A stretch of DNA of 16,258 nucleotides from Flavobacteriales bacterium UBA2619 (GCA_002339135.1 DDJR01000104.1:1-16258), one strand, 5' to 3'; positions 1 to 8,495 are shown, numbered from the stretch's first letter. Numbers and translations: made by a program. The notes: generated by a model not told the origin, from the letters alone.

Positions 1-335
1 CGATCACTGAAGTTTTTTGTGGCGGCTTTTTTGATCCCAACATCAAGCATGCCTTGTGAGATGTCCATCCCTGTTATTTGAGACGTAAGACCCATTCGTA
101 CGGCTTCAATGGCGAAATCAGCTGTCCCTGTTGCCATGTCTAGAATGGTTTCAGGCTTGTGCTTTTCGCGCTTCAGGATTCGCACGCATTTTTTACGCCA
201 CAGAACGTCAATCCCCAGTGAGAAGAAGTGGTTGAGAAAATCGTATTTAGGAGCAATGCTGTCAAACATGCGTTCGACTTGTTTCTTTTTAGTTTCCTCA
301 GATTCTGAGGTGTATGGTGTGACTTTTGTTCCCAT
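1..335 (-). CDS. ubiE: Demethylmenaquinone/ubiquinone methyltransferase UbiE/MenG (N-terminal part; runs off left edge)
   Basis: SAM-dependent C-methyltransferase of quinone biosynthesis; in menaquinone-using Bacteroidota it would carry out the last step, demethylmenaquinone to menaquinone. The first 111 codons are visible from ATG at 335 and the gene continues beyond position 1. The opening 'ERMFDSIAPKYDFLNHFFSLGID' region (residues 21-43) is the typical UbiE/COQ5 start. SAM motif I is seen as LDMATGTADF (65-74), followed by the acidic residue in TGMDIS (D91). The gene begins 19 nt after the trkH stop on the same strand, so it is probably the distal gene of the operon starting at the symporter. 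Start choice is firm: it is the only ATG upstream of the conserved block and leaves a short intergenic gap. The C-terminal half cannot be judged from this window. Confidence 0.93.
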   Translation of the reverse strand, partial: MGTKVTPYTSESEETKKKQVERMFDSIAPKYDFLNHFFSLGIDVLWRKKCVRILKREKHKPETILDMATGTADFAIEAVRMGLTSQITGMDISQGMLDVGIKKAATKNFSD

Positions 336-354
336 TGTGTTTCTGACTTGTTGA

Positions 355-2181
355 TTAACCAACCACTGTGTGGTCTTCAGGGTTTTTAAAGTATGTATCT
401 GTTATGTTGCTTGCTATGACAAACGCCGCCGCTAGTGTCCCAATCCTTCCTACAAACATTGATGTCGCTATGGTCATTTTCCCTGCCGGTGAAAGGAATG
501 GCGTCAAGCCTGAGCTTAACCCGGAGTTGCTCATGGCGCTGACTTGTTCGAACGCGAGGTCTATTATGTTGTATTTTTCTCCTGAAAGCAGTGAGGATTC
601 GGTGATCGATAGTATCATCAGAAACACAATGTTTCCCACGAGAAAAAAGATGAGAACGCCATAGGATTTGGACCGCAGCGTGGCATTGACTGTTCGATTG
701 AAAAGTTGAGCATGGTCGAATCTTCGTATTTTGCGCCAAACATCACTGCCAATTACAGCAAACGTAGATGTTTTTATTCCGCCTCCAGTTGATGAGTTAG
801 AAGAACCTACGAACATCAAGGCTATGAATATGAGGCTCATGGGCAAGCTGATTGCGCTTGTGTCTATAGAGTTGAATCCAGCGGTTCTTGAAACGCTTTG
901 GAAGATTGATGTTGTTAACTTTCCGAAGTTGGACATGCCAAACAACACGCCTTTGCTTTCAAGAATCGCGAACGAAACAGCACCGAACACAACCACGATC
1001 ATTGAGACATACAAAGCTATTTTTGTCGCGAACCCGATTGTTTTATTTGGGTGCCTGAGTCTGTCGCGCAGTCGAGCAGGCTCGAACATGTCAAACAACG
1101 CGAACATTCCCAATGCCCCTAAAAACACAAGTGTCGAGATTACCCAGTGCACAAGCCAATTTGTCGCGAGCCAAGGGTGCGCAAAACCATCAGTATACAG
1201 TGTGATTCCAGAATTGTTAAAAGCAGACACACTGTGAAAAACTGACAAGAAAATTCGATCACCCAATCCAGAAAAGGGAATTGCAGAAGACCAGACAACA
1301 CCCAGCGCCAGAGCGCCCAAAGCCTCGATAGTGAAGCACCACAAGGCCACTTTTCGAAGCGTGGCTAGACCACCTTGAAATGTATCGAGGTTGGTTGCAT
1401 CTTCGGTGATATTTTGTTGTTGAACGGAATTGCCTGATCGCATTGCTCTTGCGAGGACTAAAGCGAGGGCAATGGCATTTAGGCCTCCTAGTTGGATGAG
1501 CAAGAGCATCACCATTTGTCCTTTAAAAGCAAAGAAACTCATTGTATCCTGAACCATTAGCCCTGTGACGCATGTGGCGGAAGTTGAGGTGAAGAATGCA
1601 TCTAATAGAGCCATGCTGCTTCCACTTGAAGTCATTTCAGGCATCGTTAGCAGGAGTGTTCCTGTGAAGATAAGTCCTAGAAAACTTAAAGAAAAAACAA
1701 CAGCGGGATGTCTCTTAATGAGAGCAACGCATCTTTCTTTCCGCACCAACGCAATCAGTGTTGAGAGGAAAAAACATCCATGAACCATGATGATGCTCAA
1801 GTCTTTGCCAGATGAAATTGAGTACTTTTCAAACAGGTTGGTGATTAAAAGGTCTCCTGTTAAAATGGTGCTTGATACCTCGGTGACAATCGTGACAATT
1901 ACAATTGCTTCAAGCCAAGTTGCTTTAAAATGCTTTTTAGGATGAATGTTGCATGACAACTTAATGAGATATTGAACTACATAAAACCCAAAACTGAAGG
2001 CCATCACATTCATCATGTTTGAATCGCCCTGACTCGAGTGAGGGAAGCCATGGTAAATTGTGAGCGTTGCAAGTGCGACCAACGATACAAATAATTGAAT
2101 AACCTTCAAATACAGCAGTTTCATTGATGTCGATGTTCCTAAGAACCTGTTGCCTTGTTCACGCAATTTATTCAAGGTCAT
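355..2181 (-). CDS. trkH: TrkH/KtrB-family potassium uptake transporter with N-terminal membrane extension
   Basis: Membrane subunit of a K+ uptake system of the superfamily of K+ transporters. All four pore-loop glycines are visible: TCVTGL (G207), FNNSGI (G325), RTAGFN (G435) and MSNSGL (G554). The GSSNSSTGGGIK stretch (459-470) matches the conserved intramembrane loop, and FVGRIG (576-581) resembles the KtrB C-terminal signature. At 608 aa it is longer than the usual 450-490. The surplus is N-terminal: about residues 20-150 hold roughly four extra hydrophobic segments before the first canonical pore module near residue 160. A cytosolic RCK partner (TrkA/KtrA) is expected for this family but is not next to it here. 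The start ATG overlaps the stop of the kinase gene by 4 nt (ATGA), implying translational coupling. Trk versus Ktr subtype is uncertain. Confidence 0.93.
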   Translation of the reverse strand: MTLNKLREQGNRFLGTSTSMKLLYLKVIQLFVSLVALATLTIYHGFPHSSQGDSNMMNVMAFSFGFYVVQYLIKLSCNIHPKKHFKATWLEAIVIVTIVTEVSSTILTGDLLITNLFEKYSISSGKDLSIIMVHGCFFLSTLIALVRKERCVALIKRHPAVVFSLSFLGLIFTGTLLLTMPEMTSSGSSMALLDAFFTSTSATCVTGLMVQDTMSFFAFKGQMVMLLLIQLGGLNAIALALVLARAMRSGNSVQQQNITEDATNLDTFQGGLATLRKVALWCFTIEALGALALGVVWSSAIPFSGLGDRIFLSVFHSVSAFNNSGITLYTDGFAHPWLATNWLVHWVISTLVFLGALGMFALFDMFEPARLRDRLRHPNKTIGFATKIALYVSMIVVVFGAVSFAILESKGVLFGMSNFGKLTTSIFQSVSRTAGFNSIDTSAISLPMSLIFIALMFVGSSNSSTGGGIKTSTFAVIGSDVWRKIRRFDHAQLFNRTVNATLRSKSYGVLIFFLVGNIVFLMILSITESSLLSGEKYNIIDLAFEQVSAMSNSGLSSGLTPFLSPAGKMTIATSMFVGRIGTLAAAFVIASNITDTYFKNPEDHTVVG

Positions 2182-3164
2182 ACCTCAGCGATGAGTTGTT
2201 CTAAATCAACAGGAACAACACCGCTGTGTTCACATACCAACCCTCCAGCAAGGTTTGCAACTTCTGCGATTTGCAAAGGTGAAGCGCCTGAGGCGAGCAT
2301 AAGAGACGCAGTCGCGATCACGGTGTCACCAGCTCCACTTACGTCAACAACACTGCTTGGTCTTGACATGACGTGTGTTTGAACCGCAGTTTCCCGGTTT
2401 CTATTGTCTAAGCATTGAACCCACAATCCTTCAGAACCTAGCGTTGTTAGAGATATCTTGGGGGAGATTTTCTCGTGTAATTCATTCAGCGCCTCAGCAA
2501 GTCCTTCAGGAAGATCAATGTCACGATGAAGACCTTCTCTCAGTTCTTTGAGGTTGGGCTTAAAAAGATCTACGTATGAATAATTGAAGAATCCTTTTAA
2601 TTTAGGATCTACGGTAACGGGTATGCCACGTCTTTTTGACTCAGCAATGATGGCGTCTATCAGGGCGGGGGTTAATACGCCTTTGTCGTAGTCTTCGAAT
2701 ATCACAACATCAATTTTGAAGTTGGTGAAAATTGCAAGACAAGCCTTCAGAAGTCTGTCAGCGGTTTCATCGCAAATGGGTTCGTCAGTCTCTTCGTCTA
2801 CCCTAAGCATGTGTTCATGGTCTCGAATAATTCGTGTTTTCACAGTCGTAATCCGTTTATCTTCAGAAATACAGGCAGAAACTCCCAGAGACAGAGAAGT
2901 GAAAATATCTTTTAACCTTTTGCCAGCCGGGTCATTTCCAACGACTGTTGCCAGATGAACTTTCGCCCCCAGTGCTTGTACATTCCTTGCTACGTTGGCC
3001 GCGCCTCCAGGTCTTTCGTCACGTCCTGACATCAAAACCACAGGAACAGGAGCCTCAGGTGACAACCGCTCTACTGTCCCAAAAAGGTAGGAATCAAGCA
3101 TCACATCACCAACTACCAAAGCGGTGAGATTTGAGATGTTCTTTATGGCTTCTTTTTTTGTCAT
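2178..3164 (-). CDS. rfaE1: D-glycero-beta-D-manno-heptose-7-phosphate kinase (RfaE domain I), PfkB family
   Basis: Ribokinase/PfkB-family sugar kinase of 328 aa, expected to phosphorylate heptose 7-phosphate at O-1 in the ADP-heptose pathway for LPS core. The RfaE/HldE kinase pattern is clear: VVGDVMLDSYLFG near residues 17-29, ERLSPEAPVPV at 32-42, the GG pair in RPGGAANVARN (51-61), DPK at 186-188, FKPNLKE at 201-207, and the PfkB signature VSGAGDT with catalytic Asp280. Only the kinase domain is present. The C-terminal nucleotidyltransferase domain of fused HldE is absent, so the adenylyltransferase should be encoded elsewhere. An A7 run lies at codons 2-4. It follows the aminotransferase by 29 nt and overlaps trkH by 4 nt. 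A related PfkB specificity is possible, but the SPEAPVPV block argues for RfaE. Confidence 0.88.
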   Translation of the reverse strand: MTKKEAIKNISNLTALVVGDVMLDSYLFGTVERLSPEAPVPVVLMSGRDERPGGAANVARNVQALGAKVHLATVVGNDPAGKRLKDIFTSLSLGVSACISEDKRITTVKTRIIRDHEHMLRVDEETDEPICDETADRLLKACLAIFTNFKIDVVIFEDYDKGVLTPALIDAIIAESKRRGIPVTVDPKLKGFFNYSYVDLFKPNLKELREGLHRDIDLPEGLAEALNELHEKISPKISLTTLGSEGLWVQCLDNRNRETAVQTHVMSRPSSVVDVSGAGDTVIATASLMLASGASPLQIAEVANLAGGLVCEHSGVVPVDLEQLIAEV

Positions 3165-3193
3165 TGGATTCTTAGGCCAAAACTGATGTCCAG

Positions 3194-4390
3194 TTATGCT
3201 AGTTGACCGATTGCAACATGAATTCTTCGAACCGCTTCTTCTAGCACCTCATCTGCTGCTGCGTAGGAGATGCGTATGCATTCTGGCGTTCCAAATGCTG
3301 CGCCACTGACGGTAGCTACGTGAGCTTCTTCGATGAGAAACATGGCAACATCGTCAGAGTTTTCAAGACGTTTTCCTTTAAAGCTCTTTCCAAAAAGATC
3401 ACTTACATCAGGAAAAAGGTAAAACGCGCCCATGGGCAGGTTGAGATTGATTCCCGGAACTTTTGATAGGCTTGCGTGCATGGCATTGCGTCTTCTTAGG
3501 AAGGCAGATACCATAGATTGAGAAATTGAAGGATCAGACTCCACCGCTGTTGCTGCTGCTGCTTGAGCAATGCTGCAAGGTGCAGAGGTGAATTGTCCTT
3601 GTATTTTTGTACAAGCGTCAGCGATCCATTTCGGTGCTCCAATGTATCCCAAACGCCAGCCAGTCATGGCAAATCCTTTAGAGACTCCATTTACCGTGAT
3701 GACTCTTTCCATCATTCCCGGCTCTGCAGCAAGACTAGCGTGCTTGGGAGTAAAGTTAATTAGTTCGTAGATTTCATCTGAAATCGTATACATGTTGTCG
3801 TGCTTTCTAAGCACAGCAGCAATTTCTGCAGTTTCTTTTTGTGTGTAAACAGAGCCTGAAGGGTTGCAAGGAGAGCTGTAGATCATGAGGCGGGTCTTTG
3901 CAGTAATTGCAGCTTCTATCGCGTCTGGATGAATCTTGTAGTCTTCCTGAATGCTCGTTGGGAGAATAACGGGTATGCCACCAGCGACTTTTACAAGCTC
4001 AACATAGCTAACCCAAAATGGAGCTGGTAAGATCACTTCATCTCCAGGATTTACAAGGCTCAGAATCACATTGGCGAGAGATTGTTTGGCTCCGGTGCTA
4101 ACGACAATTTGGTCTGCATTGTAGGCCAAACCATTGTCTCGTTGAAATTTTTTGGAAATAGCCTCACGCACACGTTGGGTGCCTGGAACCGGTGTGTAGT
4201 GGGTTTCATTTGCATTGATCGAATCGATTCCGGATTGTTTCAGTACACTCGGCGTGTCAAAGTCAGGTTCTCCTAAAGAAAGGGATATAATATCAACTCC
4301 GGAAGCTTTGAGTTCACGAGCCATACGAGCCATCGCCAGTGTGGCAGATTCAGAAAGGCGATTGAGAAGATCCGAAGTGTGTTTTTCCAT
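3194..4390 (-). CDS. Class I/II pyridoxal-phosphate aminotransferase (aspartate aminotransferase-like)
   Basis: Fold-type I PLP aminotransferase of 398 aa, the usual length, close to the AspC/AspB Igamma group that transaminates aspartate (and sometimes aromatic amino acids or prephenate) with 2-oxoglutarate. Visible landmarks: SLGEPDFDTP (38-47), STGAKQS (98-104) binding the cofactor phosphate, CNPSG with Asn176, SDEIY with Asp205 and Tyr208, the Schiff-base lysine Lys238 in NGVSKGFAMTGWRLGY, Arg246 in the same block, and a late RISYA segment for substrate carboxylate. It is cytosolic. It starts 13 nt after the symporter stop and is followed by the heptose kinase after 29 nt, so it sits inside the leftward operon. 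Exact substrate preference cannot be read from the sequence, so no gene symbol is given. Confidence 0.93.
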   Translation of the reverse strand: MEKHTSDLLNRLSESATLAMARMARELKASGVDIISLSLGEPDFDTPSVLKQSGIDSINANETHYTPVPGTQRVREAISKKFQRDNGLAYNADQIVVSTGAKQSLANVILSLVNPGDEVILPAPFWVSYVELVKVAGGIPVILPTSIQEDYKIHPDAIEAAITAKTRLMIYSSPCNPSGSVYTQKETAEIAAVLRKHDNMYTISDEIYELINFTPKHASLAAEPGMMERVITVNGVSKGFAMTGWRLGYIGAPKWIADACTKIQGQFTSAPCSIAQAAAATAVESDPSISQSMVSAFLRRRNAMHASLSKVPGINLNLPMGAFYLFPDVSDLFGKSFKGKRLENSDDVAMFLIEEAHVATVSGAAFGTPECIRISYAAADEVLEEAVRRIHVAIGQLA

Positions 4391-4403
4391 GTGTCAAAGG
4401 TAG

Positions 4404-5861
4404 TTATTTCTTAGGAAGCAGGGCGAGTCCAACTGCTGTAATTGCTCCATTTATTGGAAGGAGTGCAAACCCAAAACTGAACCCATATTTCGCCTTTAAA
4501 GTGTACTCCAAGATGTAACATAGAATGGGTGCACTTATTGCTACATAGGGGATAAGTCTGTCGGCAGGAATTCGTTTCGACAAAAGTCCATAGAAGAATA
4601 AGCCTAGAAGTGGACCATATGTATAGTTTGCAGCTGTGAATAGAGCAGCGACAACACTGCTGTCGTTCACCGATTTAAAGAGCATAATCGCAATGAAAAG
4701 AACTCCGGTTAGGGTAATGTGGACGCGAGCCCGAGTTCGTTCAGCCCGCTTCTCATCCATGCTAGATGTGTCTAAAAGATCAACACATGTCGAGGTTGTA
4801 AGGGCCGTTAAAGCTGAATCAGCAGAGCTAAATGCTGAAGCTAGTAGCCCAACTAAAAACACCCCACCCATAACCCCACCTAGCGTTCCATCCAATGCAA
4901 GCATGGGAAACAGTTTGTCAGTTTGCTCAGGAATGGATATACCATTTGAGTTTGCATGAATGTACAAAAGAGCTCCCAGTGAGAGAAACAGGATGTTCGC
5001 CAAGAACAATACAATTGCGAAGCTGCCCATGTTCCATCTCGCATCTCGCAAATTTTTGCAAGCAAGATTTTTCTGCATCATATCTTGATCTAACCCTGTC
5101 ATGGCGATGCACACAAAGACGCCCGCTAAAAAATGTTTCACGAAGTGGTTGCCTGCTTTCCAATCATCAAAGACAAAGATTTTCGTCATGCCAGAGGACT
5201 TTACGAGATCAGGTATTTCTGTCCAGTGTGAGCCTTGTGCATTCCCTATGGCTAGGATGGTAAGAGTCACAGCGGTTAGCATCGCAGCAGTTTGGACTGT
5301 GTCTGTCCAGATAACGGTAGCCATTCCCCCTTTGCGTGTGTAGAGATAGATGACTGCCAAGACGACAGCAACAATCAAAGCGAACGCCCAGCTGGGAACA
5401 CTTTGTGAGTACATGGGTTCCAGGATGGCGAGCTCCACAACAATCGCTACTAGAAAGAGGCGAAATGATGCACCTATGATTCTTGATAACATAAAAAATG
5501 AAGCCCCAGTTTTGTATGCGTAATTTCCGAAACGTCCTTGTAAATAAGTGTAAATACTGGTCAGGCCAAGCCTGTAATACAAGGGTAGGAGTACAGCCAT
5601 AATAAAAAGATATCCCGCCATAAAACCCATCACCATTTGCAGGTAAGTAAAGTCTTTGGCACCCACCATTCCTGGAACTGAGATGAAAGTCACTCCGCTT
5701 AGGGACGCTCCCACCATTCCAAATGCCACAACGTACCAAGGTGCTTTTCTGCCAGCTAAAAAGAAGTCAGATGCTTTTTTATTTCGGCCAGTAAGGTGAG
5801 CGATGACAAATAGCATCCCGATATAGAGCCCGGCAACAATTAAAAATAAGGTCTGCGACAT
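4404..5861 (-). CDS. Sodium:solute symporter (SSS family)
   Basis: Inner-membrane secondary transporter of the SSS family (LeuT fold), 485 aa from ATG at 5861 with about 13 hydrophobic segments across its length. Family marks: SDFFLAGRKAPW (31-42) after the first helix, GASLSGVTFISVPG (51-64), TGLDQDMMQKNLACKN (255-270), and ASAFSSADSAL (341-351), whose serines correspond to the Na2 sodium site. The substrate is not recognisable; sugars, amino acids, sialic acid and inositol are all transported in this family. An in-frame TTG at 5870 would add MHN, but the ATG at 5861 is preferred. It is the first gene of the leftward operon and is divergent from recR, an arrangement I recall from other flavobacteria. 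Confidence 0.9.
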   Translation of the reverse strand: MSQTLFLIVAGLYIGMLFVIAHLTGRNKKASDFFLAGRKAPWYVVAFGMVGASLSGVTFISVPGMVGAKDFTYLQMVMGFMAGYLFIMAVLLPLYYRLGLTSIYTYLQGRFGNYAYKTGASFFMLSRIIGASFRLFLVAIVVELAILEPMYSQSVPSWAFALIVAVVLAVIYLYTRKGGMATVIWTDTVQTAAMLTAVTLTILAIGNAQGSHWTEIPDLVKSSGMTKIFVFDDWKAGNHFVKHFLAGVFVCIAMTGLDQDMMQKNLACKNLRDARWNMGSFAIVLFLANILFLSLGALLYIHANSNGISIPEQTDKLFPMLALDGTLGGVMGGVFLVGLLASAFSSADSALTALTTSTCVDLLDTSSMDEKRAERTRARVHITLTGVLFIAIMLFKSVNDSSVVAALFTAANYTYGPLLGLFFYGLLSKRIPADRLIPYVAISAPILCYILEYTLKAKYGFSFGFALLPINGAITAVGLALLPKK

Positions 5862-5925
5862 ATTGTGCAATATACTTGTTGGGTTCTTGTTTCGATACGC
5901 GCGATATGCAGTTTATATTTACAGC
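5862..5925. promoter_or_regulatory. Divergent intergenic region with weak promoter-like elements for recR and the symporter operon
   Basis: This 64-nt gap must hold the start signals of both divergent units. On the plus strand TATATTTA (5914-5921) resembles the Bacteroidota -7 element TAnnTTTG and ends only 4 nt before the recR GTG. TTG triplets at 5876-5878, 5879-5881 and 5887-5889 are possible -33 elements, but the spacing is a little long. On the minus strand TATATTGC (5874 down to 5867) is a poorer match close to the symporter ATG. If these are real, both mRNAs would have almost no leader. No Shine-Dalgarno is seen, which is normal for the phylum. Confidence 0.3.
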
Positions 5926-6537
5926 GTGCAACAACTCCCATCGCGTCTCATAGAAGCAGCAGTAGACCAAATAGCAACACTTCCTGGAATAGGTCGTCGC
6001 ACTGCGTTGCGTTTAGCTCTTAGTTTGTTACGTCGTGATACAGAGAGGGTAAGAGCTCTTTCTGATGCGATTATTGACATGAGTGAGGGAGTGTCTCCCT
6101 GCCGCGTTTGTCACAATCTGACAGAACAAGATACGTGTTCTATTTGTAAAACACCTGAAAGGAACAGGGGGCTTATTTGTGTAGTTGAAGACATCCGAGA
6201 CCTTCTCGCCATTGAAAATGTTGGAACATACCGAGGTGTCTATCATGTGCTTGCTGGTGTAATTAGTCCCATGGATGGAATCGGGCCAGCCGACATTAAT
6301 ATCGCTGCTCTCGTCTCCAGGATATCGGAATTGAATGAAGAAACTGAAGTGATTTTTGCCTTGCCATCGACGATGGAAGGAGATACTACCTCATTTTACC
6401 TGTATAAAAAATTGGCTGAGTTTGAGATAAAAGTGACAACCCTTGCAAGAGGTATTGCTGTGGGAGAAGCATTGCAGCATGCTGATGAAGCCACATTGGC
6501 AAGGTCTATGGACAACAGAACCATTTACGAAATATAG
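5926..6537 (+). CDS. recR: Recombination mediator protein RecR
   Basis: Cytosolic RecFOR-pathway protein that with RecO helps load RecA on gapped DNA. Domains in order for the 203-aa product: helix-hairpin-helix LPGIGRRTALRLA (19-31), C4 zinc finger with Cys59, Cys62, Cys71 and Cys74 (CRVC...CSIC), then a Toprim domain beginning LICVVEDIRD (83-92), and the family ending TTLARGIAVGEAL...ARSMDNRT. GTG at 5926 is chosen because the conserved RecR N-terminus (LPSRLIEAAV) follows it at once and about 200 aa is the normal length. An in-frame TTG at 5863 would add 21 non-conserved residues and run into the symporter start region. The glycosyltransferase ATG follows 3 nt after the stop, so the two genes are probably co-transcribed. 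Confidence 0.95.
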   Translation: MQQLPSRLIEAAVDQIATLPGIGRRTALRLALSLLRRDTERVRALSDAIIDMSEGVSPCRVCHNLTEQDTCSICKTPERNRGLICVVEDIRDLLAIENVGTYRGVYHVLAGVISPMDGIGPADINIAALVSRISELNEETEVIFALPSTMEGDTTSFYLYKKLAEFEIKVTTLARGIAVGEALQHADEATLARSMDNRTIYEI

Positions 6538-6540
6538 TTG

Positions 6541-8424
6541 ATGAAACTGTCTGTCATTATAGTAAGCTACAACGTCGAGGGATTCCTGGCGCAGTGTCTT
6601 GTCTCTGTGTCACGTGCTATAAAACATTATTCAGAAGCTTCAGGCAACGCAAATGCTGTCGAAGTGTTCGTCGTAGATAACATATCGGTCGATGGTACGA
6701 CACAAATGGTGAAGTCCAAATTTCCTTGGGTCAAACTGATAGAAAACAAAGAAAACGTCGGTTTTTCGATTGCAAATAACCAAGCGATCAACATCTCAGA
6801 AGCGAAGTATGTACTGCTACTTAATCCAGATACTGTGGTTCAAGAAGATACTTTTACCGAATGTATGATGTTCGCCGATGCTACACCTAAATTGGGCTGT
6901 ATGGGTGTGCCTATGTATGATGGGACTGGGACATTTTTGCCAGAGAGTAAAAGAGGCATCCCTTCACCATGGGCTTCGTTTTGTAGAATCTCAGGTTTGT
7001 TCAGGCTCGCTCCCAGAAATGAGAATTTGAATGGTTACTATGCAGGTCACCTCCGTTCTGATGAGACAAATCAAATTGAAGTTTTGTGTGGGGCTTTTAT
7101 GTGGATGCGTCGTGAAACACTTTTGGAGGTGGGTGTGTTGGACGAAGATTTTTTCATGTATGGTGAAGACATTGATTTGAGTTGGCGGATTATCAAAGGC
7201 GGTTGGGACAACTATTATTTTTCAGGTACGCGAATCATTCACTACAAGGGAGAAAGCACGAAGAAAGGCAGCCTGAACTATGTTACGGTATTTTACAATG
7301 CTATGCTCATTTTTGCGGCCAAGCATTTTGAGGGATCTCAGGCCAGTATTTTTAACATATTTATTCGCATCGCTATCTATGGCAGAGCGGGTGTTTCTAT
7401 CCTCCGAAGACTGTTGTCACAAATAAGTTGGCCAGTTTTGGAGGGCTTTATGCTTTATATAGGACTCTTCTTTTCACTTCACTTTTATTCAGACTACTCA
7501 GGTATTCAATATGATGAATCCTGGGAGATCAAATTTCTTTCTCTCTATTCAGTATTTTGGGTTTTCACTCTCTGGCTATTTGGCGGATATGATAAACCAT
7601 GGATTCCAAGGAGAGTGATGCGCGGAGTCGCGATAGGTTCGCTCGCATTAATCGCTGGATATGGACTGCTCCCAGAAGCTTTAAGATTTTCCAGAGCTAT
7701 TTTAATATTGGGTTCGATGTGGTTCGCATCTGTTGTTGTTATAGGTCGCATAGTCATTGGAGGGTGGCGTTTGAATGCCAAACCGACTTCTCGCCTAATC
7801 ATCGCGTTCCCCCCAGAATCGAAAGCCATCTCAAATATGCTTGACTCTGTTGAGATAAGAGGTTCGATTTCTGAATTTACGAGTGTAATAAGCCCAGAAG
7901 AAATTCATTCAATTGTTGATGTCGTTCGAGTTAAGTCAATCGGGGAGGTTGTCTTTAGCGGCAGAGATGTAAGCGCTACTGAAATTATAACCGCTCTTGC
8001 TTCTTTGGTCAATAAAACAGTCGTGTGTCGAATTGCTTGGACTGATGACGGATCTGTCATGGGGGCAGGAGGTCCAGGTCCAGACCCAGTAACGGAGCTT
8101 GACGGAGCTATTTACGGTCCCTCCGCCCGACGTTCAAAACGTATTTTCGATTTGCTTCTTGCGCTTTCCTTCTTGCTTGTAATACCATTTCTACTCATTT
8201 CAGGTCGGACTCCTTGGATATCTCGCTCGGTTAGAGTCTGTCTCGGAAAAGCAACTTGGGTAGGCATAGACGCTCCAAACAAAGATGTAAGTCCTTCGGT
8301 CTTTAATGCAGTCGAAACAACTGACAAAAGAATCAGGGAGCGAATGAACTTTGCTTACGCTCGAAAATACAATTGGTTCGAAGATTTAAAGCTTGTGATG
8401 CACGAATTCTTTATCCGAACATAA
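6541..8424 (+). CDS. Family 2 glycosyltransferase fused to a membrane region resembling a polyprenyl-glycosylphosphotransferase without its catalytic core
   Basis: Product of 627 aa from ATG at 6541; the TTG just before it (6538) is less likely. Residues 1-265 are a GT2 (GT-A fold) domain of the rhamnosyltransferase-like type: SVIIVSYN (4-11), VVDNIS-DGT (44-53), ENVGFSIANNQAI (71-83), the metal-binding NPD (95-97), CGAFMWMRR (183-191) and YGEDIDLSWR (207-216). Hydrophobic segments follow at about 298-316, 331-348, 362-378 and 384-405. A soluble alpha/beta stretch (about 418-490) looks like the CoA-binding-like domain of WbaP-type sugar transferases. Then KRIFDLLLALSFLLVIPFLL (533-552) resembles their pre-catalytic helix. 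Only about 74 residues remain, where a full sugar-phosphotransferase core would need about 180. Likely role: transfer of a sugar to a lipid-linked surface glycan at the inner membrane. Donor and acceptor are unknown. Confidence 0.85.
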   Translation: MKLSVIIVSYNVEGFLAQCLVSVSRAIKHYSEASGNANAVEVFVVDNISVDGTTQMVKSKFPWVKLIENKENVGFSIANNQAINISEAKYVLLLNPDTVVQEDTFTECMMFADATPKLGCMGVPMYDGTGTFLPESKRGIPSPWASFCRISGLFRLAPRNENLNGYYAGHLRSDETNQIEVLCGAFMWMRRETLLEVGVLDEDFFMYGEDIDLSWRIIKGGWDNYYFSGTRIIHYKGESTKKGSLNYVTVFYNAMLIFAAKHFEGSQASIFNIFIRIAIYGRAGVSILRRLLSQISWPVLEGFMLYIGLFFSLHFYSDYSGIQYDESWEIKFLSLYSVFWVFTLWLFGGYDKPWIPRRVMRGVAIGSLALIAGYGLLPEALRFSRAILILGSMWFASVVVIGRIVIGGWRLNAKPTSRLIIAFPPESKAISNMLDSVEIRGSISEFTSVISPEEIHSIVDVVRVKSIGEVVFSGRDVSATEIITALASLVNKTVVCRIAWTDDGSVMGAGGPGPDPVTELDGAIYGPSARRSKRIFDLLLALSFLLVIPFLLISGRTPWISRSVRVCLGKATWVGIDAPNKDVSPSVFNAVETTDKRIRERMNFAYARKYNWFEDLKLVMHEFFIRT

Positions 8425-8495
8425 AGTATTGTTTTTGTTTTCGTTCGTTTGCCTAACGCTGCTGTTACGAAACATCTGTGTATTGTTCTTGTTAA

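Noticed and set aside
731..1237. Long plus-strand reading frame opposite trkH
   Set aside because: It is antisense to a well-supported membrane protein gene and has no recognisable domain, so it is a shadow frame.
5209..5739. Alternative minus-strand reading frame of 176 codons inside the symporter gene
   Set aside because: It overlaps the conserved SSS motifs in another frame and its translation resembles no family I recognise.
5863..5925. N-terminal extension of RecR from TTG at 5863
   Set aside because: The 21 added residues are unlike RecR, overlap the symporter start and exceed the normal family length; GTG at 5926 fits better.
8439..8472. Imperfect hairpin after the glycosyltransferase stop (TTTCGT at 8439-8444 pairing ACGAAA at 8467-8472, with a small inner CGTT/AACG stem)
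   Set aside because: The stem is short, the loop is large and no T-run follows, so it does not look like an intrinsic terminator.
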